From NCBI GenBank assembly GCA_025435555.1, contig JAIWWG010000003.1, forward strand, positions 62,001 through 126,000: DNA of 64,000 nt. The letters are read 5' to 3'. The position numbers were made by a program, and so were the translations under genes. Numbering within the stretch: position 1 is the first letter of the stretch; each line of letters starts with the position of its first letter. Under the pieces are notes generated by a model. That model was not told where the DNA came from, did not search any database, and saw nothing but the letters and a program-made list of their open reading frames with translations. Shown in pieces: positions 1 to 13,748 of this stretch. Source of the DNA: Chytriomyces cf. hyalinus JEL632 (taxonomy: Eukaryota; Chytridiomycota; Chytridiomycetes; Chytridiales; Chytriomycetaceae).

Positions 1-3000
1 TGAAGACGCGATCGACAACAAGATGCCCATCACTTCTCCGACTCCGTTCTTGATTAATCGAACTCAAGCGCAGGGTGGCATGATTCTGTTTTTCATTTCA
101 GTTGAGTTACTTTTTTTTGTGCGCGTGCTTTTTGTTGTGGAGGCAGCTTTTTATTAACATGTTTCCCTGGTGTTTTTCAGTGCAACGGATTTCTGATCGC
201 GCGGCTGAATGAGCATTACCGCGACAAAACAGAAATGCGCAAAAAAGCAGCCGCGCACGCGTTTCGAGTCACAAACCAGGCCACATTCGCCGCAAAAAAC
301 GGGCCCGCGCTCCTGGAAAGTGAGTACCCGGAAAGCCATGACGGCAACGATGACCCGGAAACCCCCGAAGACGTTGTCCCGGCAGCAGCAGCAGCCCAAC
401 CTCACACCGAACATACAATCTTCAACAAAGAGTTTGAATTTATTCGAAGATTGAAACACATTCTGCCGCAGTACAACAAAGTCTCCATCAATTTCGGGAA
501 TATTGTTCAAATCGTCGTCCTGGCTGTCGAACTTGTTCAACTGGCGTCGTTTCCGTACCGCGATTTGCTCATGAACCAGCAGTTCCAGGCATCGCTGACG
601 TATCAGTGGAACACTGGAACCACTGATGACCTCGGGAACTCGGTTGTGACGGGTCTGCGGCACATGCTGACCTCCATCTCATCTGGGCTGCCAAACATCG
701 ACACACTCGTGCTTTCCAACATTCAGTTTGCAATCGCGTGGTGGATATCGCTGATTGGCGCGACTCTTGCCGCCCTTGCTGTTTTGATTCGGTCAAACTT
801 GAAATCAGATTTTTTCCAAGCACGGCCGAAATTGAAGAAAGCCATGTCTGCGGTCGTCTCTGGAAGCTACATTGTTTATTTTGAACCGATTACAAGCATG
901 TTGTATCTTGTGGTGAGTCGCGTTGTTTCAGTTGATTAGTGGCAAATGTTGAAACAAAAGCTATCTCTGTCAGATGCTGGGTTCATTTGTCGAACCCCTT
1001 GGTTGTCTTTCCAACAGCGACATACCGCTTTGGCCACCTGCCGCGGGATCCAACTCGCAGGAGGCTGCCATCAATCTGATGCGCGCTGTGCGCCTTCGCC
1101 AAGAGCAATGCTCCCCGATTCTTTTAAACCCGCCGCTCCATGTCTGGTGCACCTTGTCTGGATACATGCTTGGCTATTACGTTCTCACGATTTTCAAAAT
1201 CTGCGATGAGCAGAAGCCGAGGGAGGGAATTGTCACATTCACAACACGGTCTGAAGGTGTGTGTGTAATCAACAACAAGCTCCGAATCTGACGCGCATAT
1301 TGCTTTTTTGTTTCAAATGACAAAACAGTTCTCAACAAGAACGGGTCCCTGATTTTACTGTTGCTGCACACGCTTATTCCAACGGAAGATTCAACCACTC
1401 TCCGAGGAAGCATCGGCATCATTGTGCTGTTGATTATGATATTTTACCAAGTTCGCATTGGATCCTCGTACATACGGCCCATCAATTTGTAAGTAGCATC
1501 TTTTCCCCCATTCTTTTAAGGAAAAAATCAAAACTGAAGGTTCAAACTTGAATGATCAACGCAAGCTGGCGATCCGTTTCCTTCTGCTGGGTCCTCTGGA
1601 TGAGTATTTGCACAATGTATTTTACGCATCCAAATACCCGCGGATTTTACGGCATATACCCAGACCCCCCAATCAATTATCGACCTTGGATGAGAATCGC
1701 ACTCGCCGTTGGGATCGGATGGATCGTCATTTTAGTTCTCTACAGCATTACATACTTGATATTCATCCGGTAAGCTCGTACCAACAGAAAATGGGTGTTC
1801 ATATTCATATATTCAAATCATGCAGGAAAATGGAAAAGGACAGCACAAAACCGCGCATCGGAATCTCGTATAACTACAACGCAAAAGACGATGAAGACGG
1901 TCGATTAACTCAAATCATCCACAGAGCAATGCACTCTGATCCCATGAACAGGATCCGCCAAGCCTTGCACATTTCGATTCCGGCAAAAGACCCTGCGCCA
2001 CCAGTTTCAGCCGCGCTTGCGGTTATTCACGATTCAAATTCGCCGCAGCCGAGCGTTGCTTCGAATTTTGGGACAATCAAGTCGATCGAGTCGGGTCGGA
2101 GCGTTGAAACGTTGGCATCCGCGGCGCCTTCGCATTTGAGTTTGAATTCAAGCAGGTCGCACTCGACAGATCGTTCGGGCGTTTACAATTCAAATCTGCG
2201 AGTAAAGATATCAGGGCCAAGAGCGCTGTTGGATAGCTCGGGGAACGAAATAGTCACGAAAAGGGTGGAGTATGAAGGGGCACCTCAAGAAGTGCGAAAT
2301 TCGAGTACTTTCCAGAGCGATTCTATGCGAGGAAGAAGTAGTTCTCGTGGGAGCTTGACAGAGATATCCATCACAGGTGGCAGGGATTCGTTAAAAGTTG
2401 ATGCTGTTGGCAAACAAACGGCACAGAATTCTCCTGAAACTGTCGGGGCAATGATATCAAAACGGCCAGCAGGTCCCAGAATTCTCGCGCACGCACCTGC
2501 GCCATCATTGCAAGCAGTTACGGAGGTGATCACTCCCAAAGAAATTGCTCCCGAAATGCCGCAGCCAATTGTTGGAAACGATGATCAAGTTCTTCCAGTT
2601 GTTGAAAATCAAGTCTCAATTGCTGTTGCTGAACCCGCGATACTAGCAATCGACGATATTCAAGGCAATGGATACAAGGAACCTCCTCCCTCATGGGCTG
2701 TTGATGTGTCTACTGAGAGGGAATCGGCCTCTTCCGTGTCAATTTCCAGCGCCGGTGTTGGCGATGGCGCTACCAAACTACCCTCTCATTCTCGTACAGA
2801 GGATGCACTTGCTGAAGAGGTTTCAACCAAATTGAAGCAATCGTTTCCGGAAGACGCTGAGACTGATCAAGTGGAACCAACACCCAAAAACGCGCCGAAG
2901 TTCAAAGCAAAAGCGCCGAAAGGCGGGAAACCTGTGGCAGCAAGTACCCGTTCATTGAAGATGTCGAATGTTCCAGGCACTGTGAATGACGTTCGCCGCC

Positions 3001-3116
3001 AAATGCAAACACCGACAAACTCGCCGTCCAGCGAGTCTCCGTACAAAAGCGAAGGAGACAGTTCCAGTTCCACTCCCAAAGCTTCTCGCAAGCATCCGCA
3101 AAAGAAGAAGAAATAA
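1..3116 (+). CDS. Multi-pass membrane protein with long disordered C-terminal tail (5' partial)
   Basis: The gene enters from the left edge, so its start is not visible. Coding exons run from about position 181, with GT-AG introns at about 913-973, 1258-1330, 1490-1566 and 1771-1825. About eight hydrophobic segments can be seen, near 505-560, 715-785, 870-990, 1140-1200, 1350-1385, 1405-1450, 1567-1630 and 1690-1770. They are followed by a basic juxtamembrane stretch and roughly 430 residues rich in Ser, Pro, Ala and Glu, with no visible domain, ending in a Lys cluster. This layout suggests an integral membrane protein with a cytoplasmic regulatory tail. I do not recognise the family; a distant tie to the Tmc-type membrane proteins of chytrids and amoebae is only a guess. 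The joins are supported because each keeps a continuous frame between hydrophobic segments. Confidence 0.6.
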
Positions 3117-3198
3117 GCAAATACATGTTGCATTTTAAATACGGTCACTCAAAAAATAGTTTGGATAAAATTTCGAGGCTCCAACCACCCAAACGAGT

Positions 3199-4584
3199 AT
3201 GTTCAGTTGGATCAGCAACCTAGTACACGGCATCAGCGCAGCAGACCCAGTAGAAGAAGCGCGGAACGCGAGCGAATCCCGGCTCTTGAGCGACGCTGAA
3301 ATCGATCATCTGGTGTCCATCTTCCAGTCGCTGCAAAGCACAACCAACAAAGTCGATTTCGAAGCAGTCGAGAAATGGGTCAAACAAAAGAGCGGCAGTG
3401 AAGCGATCGCACAATCGTTTGTTGTATGCATGTGGTCAAGCATGCTTTCAAATTCGGTGCTGGCATCGTCGAACTCTGGCATTGCGAGCGAGGCGTCAGT
3501 TTCGATGCGGGATTTCGTTGTTTCTGTTGCGCTGTGCTCTCGCGGGAGTTGGAGCGCGCGGCGGCAAATGGTTCTCTCGCTGGCCAAGGACTCGCTCGAG
3601 TTGGCGTCGATTGTTGGCTCTGCGTTGTCCTTGTTTACAAATAAGCAGTCAACAACTGCTTGCCATGTTGTCACGCCACGGTTTGCAAAGTTTCTTGTCA
3701 AGGAGAGCAACGCGTCCAAGTCCGAAAGCGGTCCGTTTGACCACGAACCCAAAGACACCATCCCCGATATTCAAACTGTCGAACTGTGGGCACCCAACGC
3801 CCGCCTCATGAACGAATTATGGAATGCTCTGTTTGGCGCCATCTTTTTTGATGCACAGCCGCAGTCGCTTCAGATACCAACCAAAATTCATTCAGAACCA
3901 CTGCTTCTCTCGACAGAAGATTTATTCGTTCTTTCCTCAAACATCAAACCGCAGACACGCACTTCCCTTTCTTCATCCTCTTTAGCTCCAATCCAAGAAA
4001 CATGGCAGCTCATATACTCAACAGAAACACACGGGAAATCTTGGGGCTCACTCACAGCAAAAATGGAAGCCACAGGCACACTGCTCATCCTCATCCGCGA
4101 CACCCAGGGTCACACGTTCGGAGCCTACGCCTCTTCCCCAATCGAATGCTGCCCTCGCTTCTTTGGAACAAACGACACGTTTCTATTTACGCTGGAACCA
4201 GACCTGCGTGTATTCCGCGACGCGGGCGTAAACTCCAATTACATGTACTTCAATTACGGAACGGCCACGCTTCCCAATGGAATCGGATTCGGTGGCCAAT
4301 TAGGGTACTGTGGGTTATGGATTGACTCATCGTTTTCATTTGGATCTTGTAGCGCTTCACCGACAAGTTCAACGTTTGATTCGCCAAAGTTGTGTGCGCC
4401 TGGATGTGGGGATGGGAAATTTGAAATTGATGAGATGCAGGTTATTTTGGTGCATCCGAAGGAGGTGGATGATCGATTGGTACCGGAACGCGTGAAACGA
4501 GGTGGGGCGTCTATTCTGAGTTCAAATCCAGTGGAGAGTGCGTTGTTGGAAATGGCTGGCAAAGAGCGGTTTTCGTATGAATGA
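3199..4584 (+). CDS. MEAK7: TLDc-domain protein, MEAK7/TLDC1-like
   Basis: This is a single-exon gene of 461 aa, close to the length of animal MEAK7 (about 456 aa). The N-terminal half is helical and EF-hand-like in character. The C-terminal half (about residues 265-440) is a TLDc domain: it has GKSWGSL near its start, then TFGAYAS, the FLF core, NYMYFNYG and GIGFGGQLGYCGLWID, which is the usual TLDc signature. The combination of N-terminal region and TLDc at this length fits MEAK7, a lysosome-associated mTOR-signalling protein in animals. The role in fungi is inferred. It starts 82 bp downstream of the membrane-protein gene. The start is the first ATG in the long frame. Confidence 0.82.
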   Translation: MFSWISNLVHGISAADPVEEARNASESRLLSDAEIDHLVSIFQSLQSTTNKVDFEAVEKWVKQKSGSEAIAQSFVVCMWSSMLSNSVLASSNSGIASEASVSMRDFVVSVALCSRGSWSARRQMVLSLAKDSLELASIVGSALSLFTNKQSTTACHVVTPRFAKFLVKESNASKSESGPFDHEPKDTIPDIQTVELWAPNARLMNELWNALFGAIFFDAQPQSLQIPTKIHSEPLLLSTEDLFVLSSNIKPQTRTSLSSSSLAPIQETWQLIYSTETHGKSWGSLTAKMEATGTLLILIRDTQGHTFGAYASSPIECCPRFFGTNDTFLFTLEPDLRVFRDAGVNSNYMYFNYGTATLPNGIGFGGQLGYCGLWIDSSFSFGSCSASPTSSTFDSPKLCAPGCGDGKFEIDEMQVILVHPKEVDDRLVPERVKRGGASILSSNPVESALLEMAGKERFSYE

Positions 4585-4643
4585 AAGTAAAATAGCATGT
4601 TGGGTTTTGCTGTGAGCAAAAAAAAAAAAAACGAATCCATTCA

Positions 4644-5873
4644 ATGCAAACTGTCGCCGCATGCAAATCAACAGTCAACATCAACGCACACGGCAAAACT
4701 CTCTCATGCGCCGCCATTCACCTTAAATGTGGCGAACCAGTGGCTCCGCAGGCCAAGAACATGCGCCGCCTTTTACTCGAATACGGCGTCTTAGTTGTCA
4801 AAAACGCTGTTCCGAAAGAGACGATTTCCAATGCTCTTCGATTTGTGCTTAGCCATGCCAGGAGGAGTTCTATTGACAAAATTGGGGGCGAAGGCGGTGG
4901 GAAGGGTGGGGATGTGGAAAGCGATGGAGCATACCCAGCACTGGCATTTGACCCAGAAAGCTGTACACATTCAAAACTTCCTTCATTACTCTCACGCATG
5001 GACATTGCTTTCAACGAGAAAGTTGTCGCAGCCACGGCGCATCAAAATGTATTGGAAATACTGGATTTGCTATTCCAAACCGAATCCGACGATATCACTT
5101 CCATCGATAGAGCAGAAAACCCAAAGAACTTGCCAAATTCTTCCGACACCGATAATTATAGCGACTCAGACTGCTCCTACGAATCCGAAAATGATTCCGA
5201 TTCCAGTGATTCGAAACTTCCAATCCAACTTCGACCGCCACCACCATACCCTTCATTCCCACGCGTCACCCAGATCCCTCATGCCTGGCTAAGAGCCGTT
5301 TCAACTGGAAAATGCACGGGACCGCATCTAGATCGTGTCTATCTCGGCGCTGGATCTCAACGCTTGTTGACAGTCTGGATGCCCTTCACAGACGTGCCGA
5401 TTGAAAAGGGAGCGCTTTGTGTTGCACTTGAAAGTCACAAGAGAGAAGAATTCCATCAATTGAGGTCAGAGTATGGATCGAAACCTGCTGGGCGTGAAGG
5501 AAGCGAGTCGGGGTGGATTTCCCAATATCCCGACAGAATACAGTCCATGTATGGGCTTAATGATGGCGCTAAAGAAGAGCGAGAGAGTGTATCGATATCT
5601 CCCAACCCCCCTTCAGCAGGAGGCAGGCCTGGCTTGAAGCGAAAGGCAAACGATAACCTGTCTGTCCATCACACCGCGTCGAAGTCCTCCAAAGCAAATC
5701 ATGGTGCAATCAATTGGGTGTCGATGGATTTTGAAATGGGAGACATTGCAATCTTTGGGCTGGACCTTTTGCACATGACTGTCAACAACGTCACGGACCA
5801 GTGGAGAGTCAGCTGCGAGACGCGCTGGCAGCCGACTGGAGATCCATACCCACCCTTCTTCCACAAGAAGTAA
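4644..5873 (+). CDS. PhyH-type Fe(II)/2-oxoglutarate dioxygenase family protein
   Basis: Uninterrupted frame of 409 aa. The core resembles phytanoyl-CoA dioxygenase-like enzymes. A candidate metal-binding HxD occurs in GPHLDRVYLG, followed by LTVWMPFTDVPIEKGAL, a distal His in LLHMTVNN, and an Arg in WRVSCETRW that would bind 2-oxoglutarate. Between the N-terminal cap and the catalytic core lies an acidic Ser/Asp-rich insert (about residues 150-195), and a second low-complexity insert lies near residue 320. The substrate cannot be predicted. The upstream frame is closed at the oligo-A run at 4620-4630, which supports this start. Confidence 0.72.
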   Translation: MQTVAACKSTVNINAHGKTLSCAAIHLKCGEPVAPQAKNMRRLLLEYGVLVVKNAVPKETISNALRFVLSHARRSSIDKIGGEGGGKGGDVESDGAYPALAFDPESCTHSKLPSLLSRMDIAFNEKVVAATAHQNVLEILDLLFQTESDDITSIDRAENPKNLPNSSDTDNYSDSDCSYESENDSDSSDSKLPIQLRPPPPYPSFPRVTQIPHAWLRAVSTGKCTGPHLDRVYLGAGSQRLLTVWMPFTDVPIEKGALCVALESHKREEFHQLRSEYGSKPAGREGSESGWISQYPDRIQSMYGLNDGAKEERESVSISPNPPSAGGRPGLKRKANDNLSVHHTASKSSKANHGAINWVSMDFEMGDIAIFGLDLLHMTVNNVTDQWRVSCETRWQPTGDPYPPFFHKK

Positions 5874-5937
5874 AAATAATTAAAGATGCATCAACAACAC
5901 TTGCCACTCTCGAAAGAAAAAGTTGGAGACAATAGTT

Positions 5938-6766
5938 TTATTTCGCGTTCATTCTCTGAACAATCCAATCACGAATCATTTTCTCCACCGCCGGATACAC
6001 TTCCTCCTCCAACATTTCCTCCTCGTCCAGGTGAAACCGCTCCAACACGTACCGCGCAACCACCTCTTTATCTTTTGACGCGGGCCGCCCGATCCCGATT
6101 CGCAGCCGCCCGAAAGCGTCCGTGTGGAACGTGGTTTGAATTGATCGTAGGCCGTTGTGTCCTCCATGGGATCCGGAAAGTTTTAGACCCATGGAACCCA
6201 GCTTTTTTTCCAACTCGTCATGTAGGATTAGCGTGTCTGCGGGCTTGATGGAGTATTCCCGAGCTATGTAAATAAAGGTTATCAGCGGCAGGGTCCAGGT
6301 CCAAAAAAAGAGCGGAAAACCTCAAGGATATCAAAAAAAAAAAAAAAAAAAAAAAAAAGGCTCACACACCTCCTTTCGCGACAGACACACCGCTCAAATT
6401 CATAAACCCTTTCGGTTTCAATAAAACAACTCGGGCAGTCCAATCATCACCCGACTCTTGCCCCACAGCAGCTCCCTTCTTACGCGCCACCAAGTCCTTG
6501 GAAGTAAACCGTGCAAGCGCAACTTGGCCATGCACGTTTCGACTCATTGTCCATTTGGATTCCAAGTTGGTTTGAGATATGCTTGAATGATAAGCGTCTA
6601 TGGCGGCGAATCCGACATTGTGCCGCGTGTTTGGCATGCCGGTGTTTCCCAGGCCTGCAATGAGGAGTGTTTTGTGGCGGTGGATAGCGGGAGGAGGTGT
6701 TTCGATGGCATGGGCAGCTGTCGTCAGTGTCCTTGGAAAGCGGCTCGCGGATGGGAGGCGGTTCAT
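5938..6766 (-). CDS. PTH1: Peptidyl-tRNA hydrolase (Pth/PTRH1)
   Basis: Two exons, 6370-6766 and 5938-6263, joined in phase 1, give 240 aa. The protein has the bacterial-type Pth signature: LIAGLGNTG, then NTRHNVGF with the catalytic His, KPKGFMNLSG, the loop LHDELEKKLG and the conserved GSHGGHNGLRSI, then RLRIGIGRP. It releases tRNA from peptidyl-tRNAs that drop off ribosomes. The basic, Ser/Thr-rich N-terminal 30 residues look like a mitochondrial targeting sequence, which fits eukaryotic PTRH1. The intron has a 26-nt T run (sense strand) just inside its 5' splice site. Confidence 0.9.
6333..6358. repeat. 26-nt homopolymer A/T tract inside the PTH1 intron
   Basis: There are 26 consecutive A residues on the + strand, which is poly-T in the sense of the PTH1 intron, starting about 11 nt after the donor at 6369. 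A similar tract is found in the SND2 intron. Confidence 0.95.
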
Positions 6767-6805
6767 TTTATGACTTGGTAAGCATAAATAATGGCGTTGT
6801 TTATT

Positions 6806-9800
6806 TCAGAAGGAAAAAACCCTTTGAACAACGCTCCCAATCTTTTCCGAGTTTCTAAACTTGGATTGCGCGGCAGCTAGCTGTTCCCTCGCAACTTCTA
6901 CAGGAGCCAGCTTTGAGAGAGCAACAAGCGCTTCTGATGCGGCATCCTAATGAGAGAGAAGAGCCCAATCAACTAACCCAGAAACACACAATACAGGCCC
7001 AAAACAGAAGATTGCAGCTCACCTGAATATTCATATTGGAGTCATCCACATGGATAGCCACGCCCTTAATCATCTCGATCCAGTGCACAGAGTCCAAACG
7101 AGTTTCGACATACACCCCTTCATGCACGTATCCGTTCGTGCCATCTGCAGGTAGAGCATTTTGCGCATGCCATACATTGATCGCAGCAGAGAATGCCATG
7201 AATGCTTTGCACGCTTGAATGCGGACATCATCTGATGCGTCATCCAACCTCTTTAAAAGCTCGGGATACATAATCTTGAAAGCATGTGCTGTGGATTTCA
7301 GTAAAACAAGACTTAGTAATATATTTCCAATGCCTCGTTTCCTTGTATATACATACCGGTAAACTTTGCGTTGCATCTCGCTGCCCCGTTCAACAAATGT
7401 TCAAGCGCCACGCACGCTTCCACGCGAATCCAGGTCAAATCCTCCTCCAGACAAGCAATCGTGACGGGAACATACGAGTTTCCTTCCGTCAAAAACGTTT
7501 CCACAGACGCAAGTGGAATGTAGCCGATTTGAGCTGAATTAGATGTGGCATTTGTCGCGGCTCGCGGGTCTAGAAGAGCGCTGATAATTTGCATTGCGTA
7601 ACCGCGAGATGGTGGCATTTTTCTGCCCGCACGCCAGACAGCACATGGGAGCGCGACCTTGTTGACAATATCGGTGGAAAACGATGCAAGCGCACCGAAA
7701 TGATCGAGAGCAGGTGGAAACGGCGAAACCAACGCATGAAATGTTTTCAAAAGACTGTTTTGATACCAGGTCAAATTAAAACGTGCGAGAACAAGCTACA
7801 AAAAAAAAGGAGTGATCACCTCTCTCTCACTTCCACATCTTTGCCCTCAGAAATACCCTCAGTGAACACAGATATAAGGGGCCCAATTCGCGATCCGACA
7901 ACGTTCTTTGATTTTTTTAGAAATTTGTCGAGCGTTCGCAAGTCAGCAGTTGAAAAACGAGTCCAGTCCTTTGCGCGACTTTCAAACGAAGCGAGAAACG
8001 CGTTAAAGTAAAGTGGGACGAGGTCTGCAGGGCTCGCATGACCGTGCGCCTGAGCAAACAGCTCAAAAGCATCCTCCGTCTAAATCGTCTTTTTTGAGTT
8101 CATCAGACATTTAGCCCACTCGCGACTTACATTTTTTTGCATCTGCAGCCATCCTGGGATTTTGTCATTGCCATTCACACTTTCCAAAGTCATGAGTACG
8201 ACAAACAATGTGTACCCTTCACTCCCCACCCCACCACCTTGCGCCATCCTTGAGGCAAGCGCTTTTGTCACAATGGAAACTTCGAGCAACACAGCAACAT
8301 TTTCGCTTCCAACCATGTCAGAGTCGGAAAGCGCCTTTGCAATCTGGGCGCGATGAGATGCTTGGATTGCCGACACTGGCGTTCCAGAAATCAGTGCACC
8401 AAGTGACCTTAAACAGCCAATGCTGAAAGTTGTAGAGGCATCTGGGTTCATGCTGGAGTGAGATAGAACGAGTGACAAATACACATCCGGCTCAACATAT
8501 CGCCCAATAATTTCGGTGGCTTTGAGTGTCTGGGCAAGCATTTGTTAATACGGACTCGCGTGGGTTTTGGACATATATGAAAGCCCTCAATATCACCTCT
8601 CTGATGACAGTAGCATCAACATCCGCTGCCAAGACTTTGTAGATTGCGGGCAGCAGGTTGCCCATGTAACCCGTCGCGTTCTTTTCAGTGAGAGGTAAAA
8701 ACGCGGCCAAAATGGATGCGCTTTTGGCGCGAACGTCCGCATTCCAGTCATGCAACCCATCTACAATTTTCCCAATGATTTTTTGCGTATTATCGCGCGC
8801 AAGGTGCCGAACTCCAACTCTGGGACGGGCTTAAAAAAACCGCAATTTTAAAGTTAGAGCAGAAATCTGCGATAATGCTATTCCTCCCCCTTCAAATTTT
8901 TACCTTCCAACAGCACGCCACCAAGACCCACAGAGTAATCCAAATCCTCCTTCACCCGATCCGGCCACTCCACCTCATATAACGCGCCAATTTCGTCCAA
9001 AGCCTTGAAACAAGCAGCCTTCACCGACACAACTTCGTCCACCAGACCAGCAAGTAAAATAGGCAACACTTTGTATCCAATCGAGTAACGATCCATCAGC
9101 TTCAACAGCCACGTAGCTGCCATGGCAAATAGGGCTTCGCGCACAGATTGGGATCTGTCCATTGTCAATGCGCGAAGGGCATCTTGCAATTCGTCGAGTG
9201 CGGTTGCATCGACCAGCATAAGCGATGTCAATGCACGAAGGGTTTGAATTCTCACTGCAGCGTGGCGATGTTGAAGCGATGGAATGAGAGCTTTCGCAAG
9301 AGGTGGGCAGTGGGCGGATAACGCGCGTGGTGTATGAGTGCAGAGCGAGATAATAAGAGAGCAAGATTCCTGTCCAGATGGATTCATTATCAGAAAACAG
9401 TTTGACTGGGACAGAGAATGTGTGTCTCACCTTTCGTACGTCCGGAAAAGCGTCCGTGACAGTTGTTTGCAGTATTTTCACAGCTTCATCCACGCCTGGA
9501 GTGAACACTGCCTTTGACAAATTCACGACGGATAACAAAAGTTTGATCAGCATCAGGCGAATCTCTTCCGCGGGTTCGACATCTTGATCCAGTCTTGACG
9601 AGAGAACAGGAATTAAGTACGGCAAAACGGTGGTCAAGTCCGAAGCTTTTTGGACCATGGACGACACCTTTCAAATAAAATAAGCGCATATCCAAAACAA
9701 GTCCAGTAAATCACGCATATTTAGTTACCAGGCTAATGGATGTCTCTCTGCACTTCTCGACTGGATCTGCAAAGCAGCGAAGCAGAGGAACCCGCACAGA

Positions 9801-10054
9801 TTTCGCAGCAAACAACGACGATATTTGATCGGGATTAAGACCTTTCGTGCCCGCAGAAACTGCTGAAAGAGCATTCTTTTTGGCGATTCTGTCGGACGCC
9901 GAGTCACTGAGAATGTTCAATGGGCGGGAAAGCGTCTGGGAGGCCGATCAGCGCTGCGCGGTTTCGAAGCAAGCGTGTTGTTGTTCACCTTGATGTACTC
10001 GGAGTCTTCGAGCTTGGAGGCCGTGTTTGCGTCAGGGCAACTTTCCGCCATCAT
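6806..10054 (-). CDS. DNAAF5: Dynein axonemal assembly factor 5 (HEATR2), HEAT-repeat protein
   Basis: About ten exons. The first four are 9989-10054, 9729-9935, 9431-9667 and 9369 down to about 8900, and introns are about 50-70 nt. The first intron (9936-9988, 53 nt) has a plausible branch site, gctgat. The protein is built of HEAT repeats. Several stretches match DNAAF5: LSDSASDRIAKKNAL near the N-terminus, DPVEKCRETSISL, the RPRVGVRHLARDN segment followed by DGLHDWNADVRAKSA, and IIGRYVEPDVYLSLVL. DNAAF5 is a cytoplasmic co-chaperone for preassembly of axonemal dynein arms, so its presence implies motile flagellated zoospores. The C-terminus ends in VVQRVFSF with the stop at 6806. The start at 10054 (MMAES) is head-to-head with the GT32 gene. 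Inner exon borders were not all resolved. Confidence 0.85.
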
Positions 10055-10108
10055 TTCCGTTTTTGTTTTGTTTTTATTTTGTTTTGTGGTTTTCCCACGT
10101 TAAAAATA
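10055..10108. promoter_or_regulatory. 54-bp bidirectional promoter between DNAAF5 and the GT32 gene
   Basis: The two divergent start codons at 10054 (minus) and 10109 (plus) are separated by only 54 bp, mostly T-rich on the + strand and ending in a short A/T segment. Both 5' UTRs and the core promoter elements must lie within or overlap this space, or reach into the opposite gene. Confidence 0.6.
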
Positions 10109-11302
10109 ATGACCAGCAGCAAAGGCATGACCCGTCTCCGAACAAAGAATCTGACGCTTGTTTCCATCACTCTGTTCGTGCTTCTGTTCACTTGGTTCCA
10201 ATCTGGGAGCGTGGTTGAGCTGGACTCGAGGCTGCTCGCAAGCACACACACCGCGCTGCCACACGCGGACTTCCCACGCGTCATACATCAGAGCTGGAAA
10301 ACGCGAACCATACCACGGGTAAGCTACACTGCTGAGAATGCGCCACGTAACTTTGTAACGGTGTTTCCATTTGATGGATTCACAGCACTTTGAGGCTTGG
10401 TCCGCGACCTGGACATCGTTGAACCCAACTTACACGCATCGAATCTGGTCTGACGAAGACAACAGAAACCTTGTGGCGGAGCACTATCCGTGGTTCTTGA
10501 AGACGTTTGACGCATTCGAATCCAACATTCTTCGTGCGGACACAGCGCGACTCTTTTACATGCACCGATTTGGCGGAGTTTATGCGGATTTGGATTTTGA
10601 GTGTCTCAAGGCACTCGGTGAGTGACACGCGCTTGCCTTGTTTTCAGAGTGGGGTGTTCTGAAACGCATTGGCGGATTTTAGACTCGCTCTTGGACCCGC
10701 ACCAGGCCGTTCTTGGCTCCATGAGCACGGGACACAACATGCTTCTTCGTGCGCATAGCATACCCAATGCTTTCATGGCGTCAAAGCCTGGACATCCCTT
10801 CTGGATCTTGTGTGCAAGGCGGATCATGCGCACTACAATCCTGGACCCATACATTTACTCTACTGAACAGCGAACAGGTCCTCCCGTGATGTTCCGTTGT
10901 TATAACGAGTATGTCGACGAAGTTAGGCGAAACCCAAACAGCCTCCTATCCCAGTTTCCCGTTTACTTGGCGCCACCTGGTAATGATTTTGAATTTGCAA
11001 TTGCTAAACATGCACTAAAGCAGCTTTCTTTGCTGGTGGAAGAATCCATATTTCCTTTTTCATGGGCAGACTCATTCACAAAAGAGGTTGAGCAGGCCTG
11101 CCTTGCAATGCGATCCAAAGCACTCAATAAAACACGATGTCTGGATTTAGTGGATCCGCAGGGGAAAGCTCACGCAATAACGTATTGGGGTAAGCTGCTG
11201 TTGTTGAGCTCAGTTCCCTTGGACTTGTTTTCTTCTGACTGACTGCCACTAACAAACAACCACTGCTTCCTCCAAGGCCATTCCTGGACAGATCCGTACT
11301 AA
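10109..11302 (+). CDS. GT32-family glycosyltransferase (type II membrane, DXD)
   Basis: Four exons (10109-10318, 10386-10617, 10683-11189, 11277-11302) give 324 aa in a continuous frame. A single hydrophobic segment near residues 15-32 would act as a type II signal anchor, placing the enzyme in the Golgi lumen. The catalytic region has the hallmarks of GT32 enzymes such as Och1 and Sur1/Csh1: PRVIHQSWKT, the RADTARLFYMHRFGGVY helix and the DXD in ADLDFECL, and it ends with YWGHSWTDPY. The HxSW ending is typical of inositolphosphoceramide mannosyltransferase-like members. The donor is probably GDP-mannose; the acceptor is unknown. Confidence 0.82.
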
Positions 11303-11554
11303 GCAAGCGGTGGTGCCGTCTTTGTTGCGCAGTGAATGGCTCGCGTGAGCCGCGACAAAAGACGACACGTCCGATGCAAAAACGCGGTGTCCGAAATCCC
11401 GAACGCGTCGCTTTTTTTCTCGCTCTTTTTCTAATAAAAATGCGTAATCTGAATCGCAATTGCACTCGTCCCTCCTCTGTGCAAACTACAAATAATTACA
11501 CTCGCCCCAGATGATAAATTTTTTTCAAACTTGAACAAAGACGCAAAAAGAAAC

Positions 11555-13608
<2,054 letters not shown>

Positions 13609-13748
13609 GCATGATTCTGACCTCATCCTCACTCTCTGTCCTCCCTCCCTTTCTTTCTGTCTCTTTCATTTCTGACCCCTCTATTCGGTTCTGAGCAGCG
13701 CTCTTCTGTTTTTTTTTTGGTTTTTTGATTTAATTTCTTTGGGAATAA
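13609..13748 (+). terminator. SLT2 3' region with AATAAA
   Basis: Pyrimidine-rich sequence follows the SLT2 stop, with a canonical AATAAA at about 13743-13748. This is a likely polyadenylation signal. Confidence 0.5.

Noticed and set aside
9711-9935. DNAAF5 start at about 9920
   Set aside because: The open frame there begins with TTG, not ATG. A 53-nt intron with good splice sites joins it to an upstream exon with ATG at 10054.
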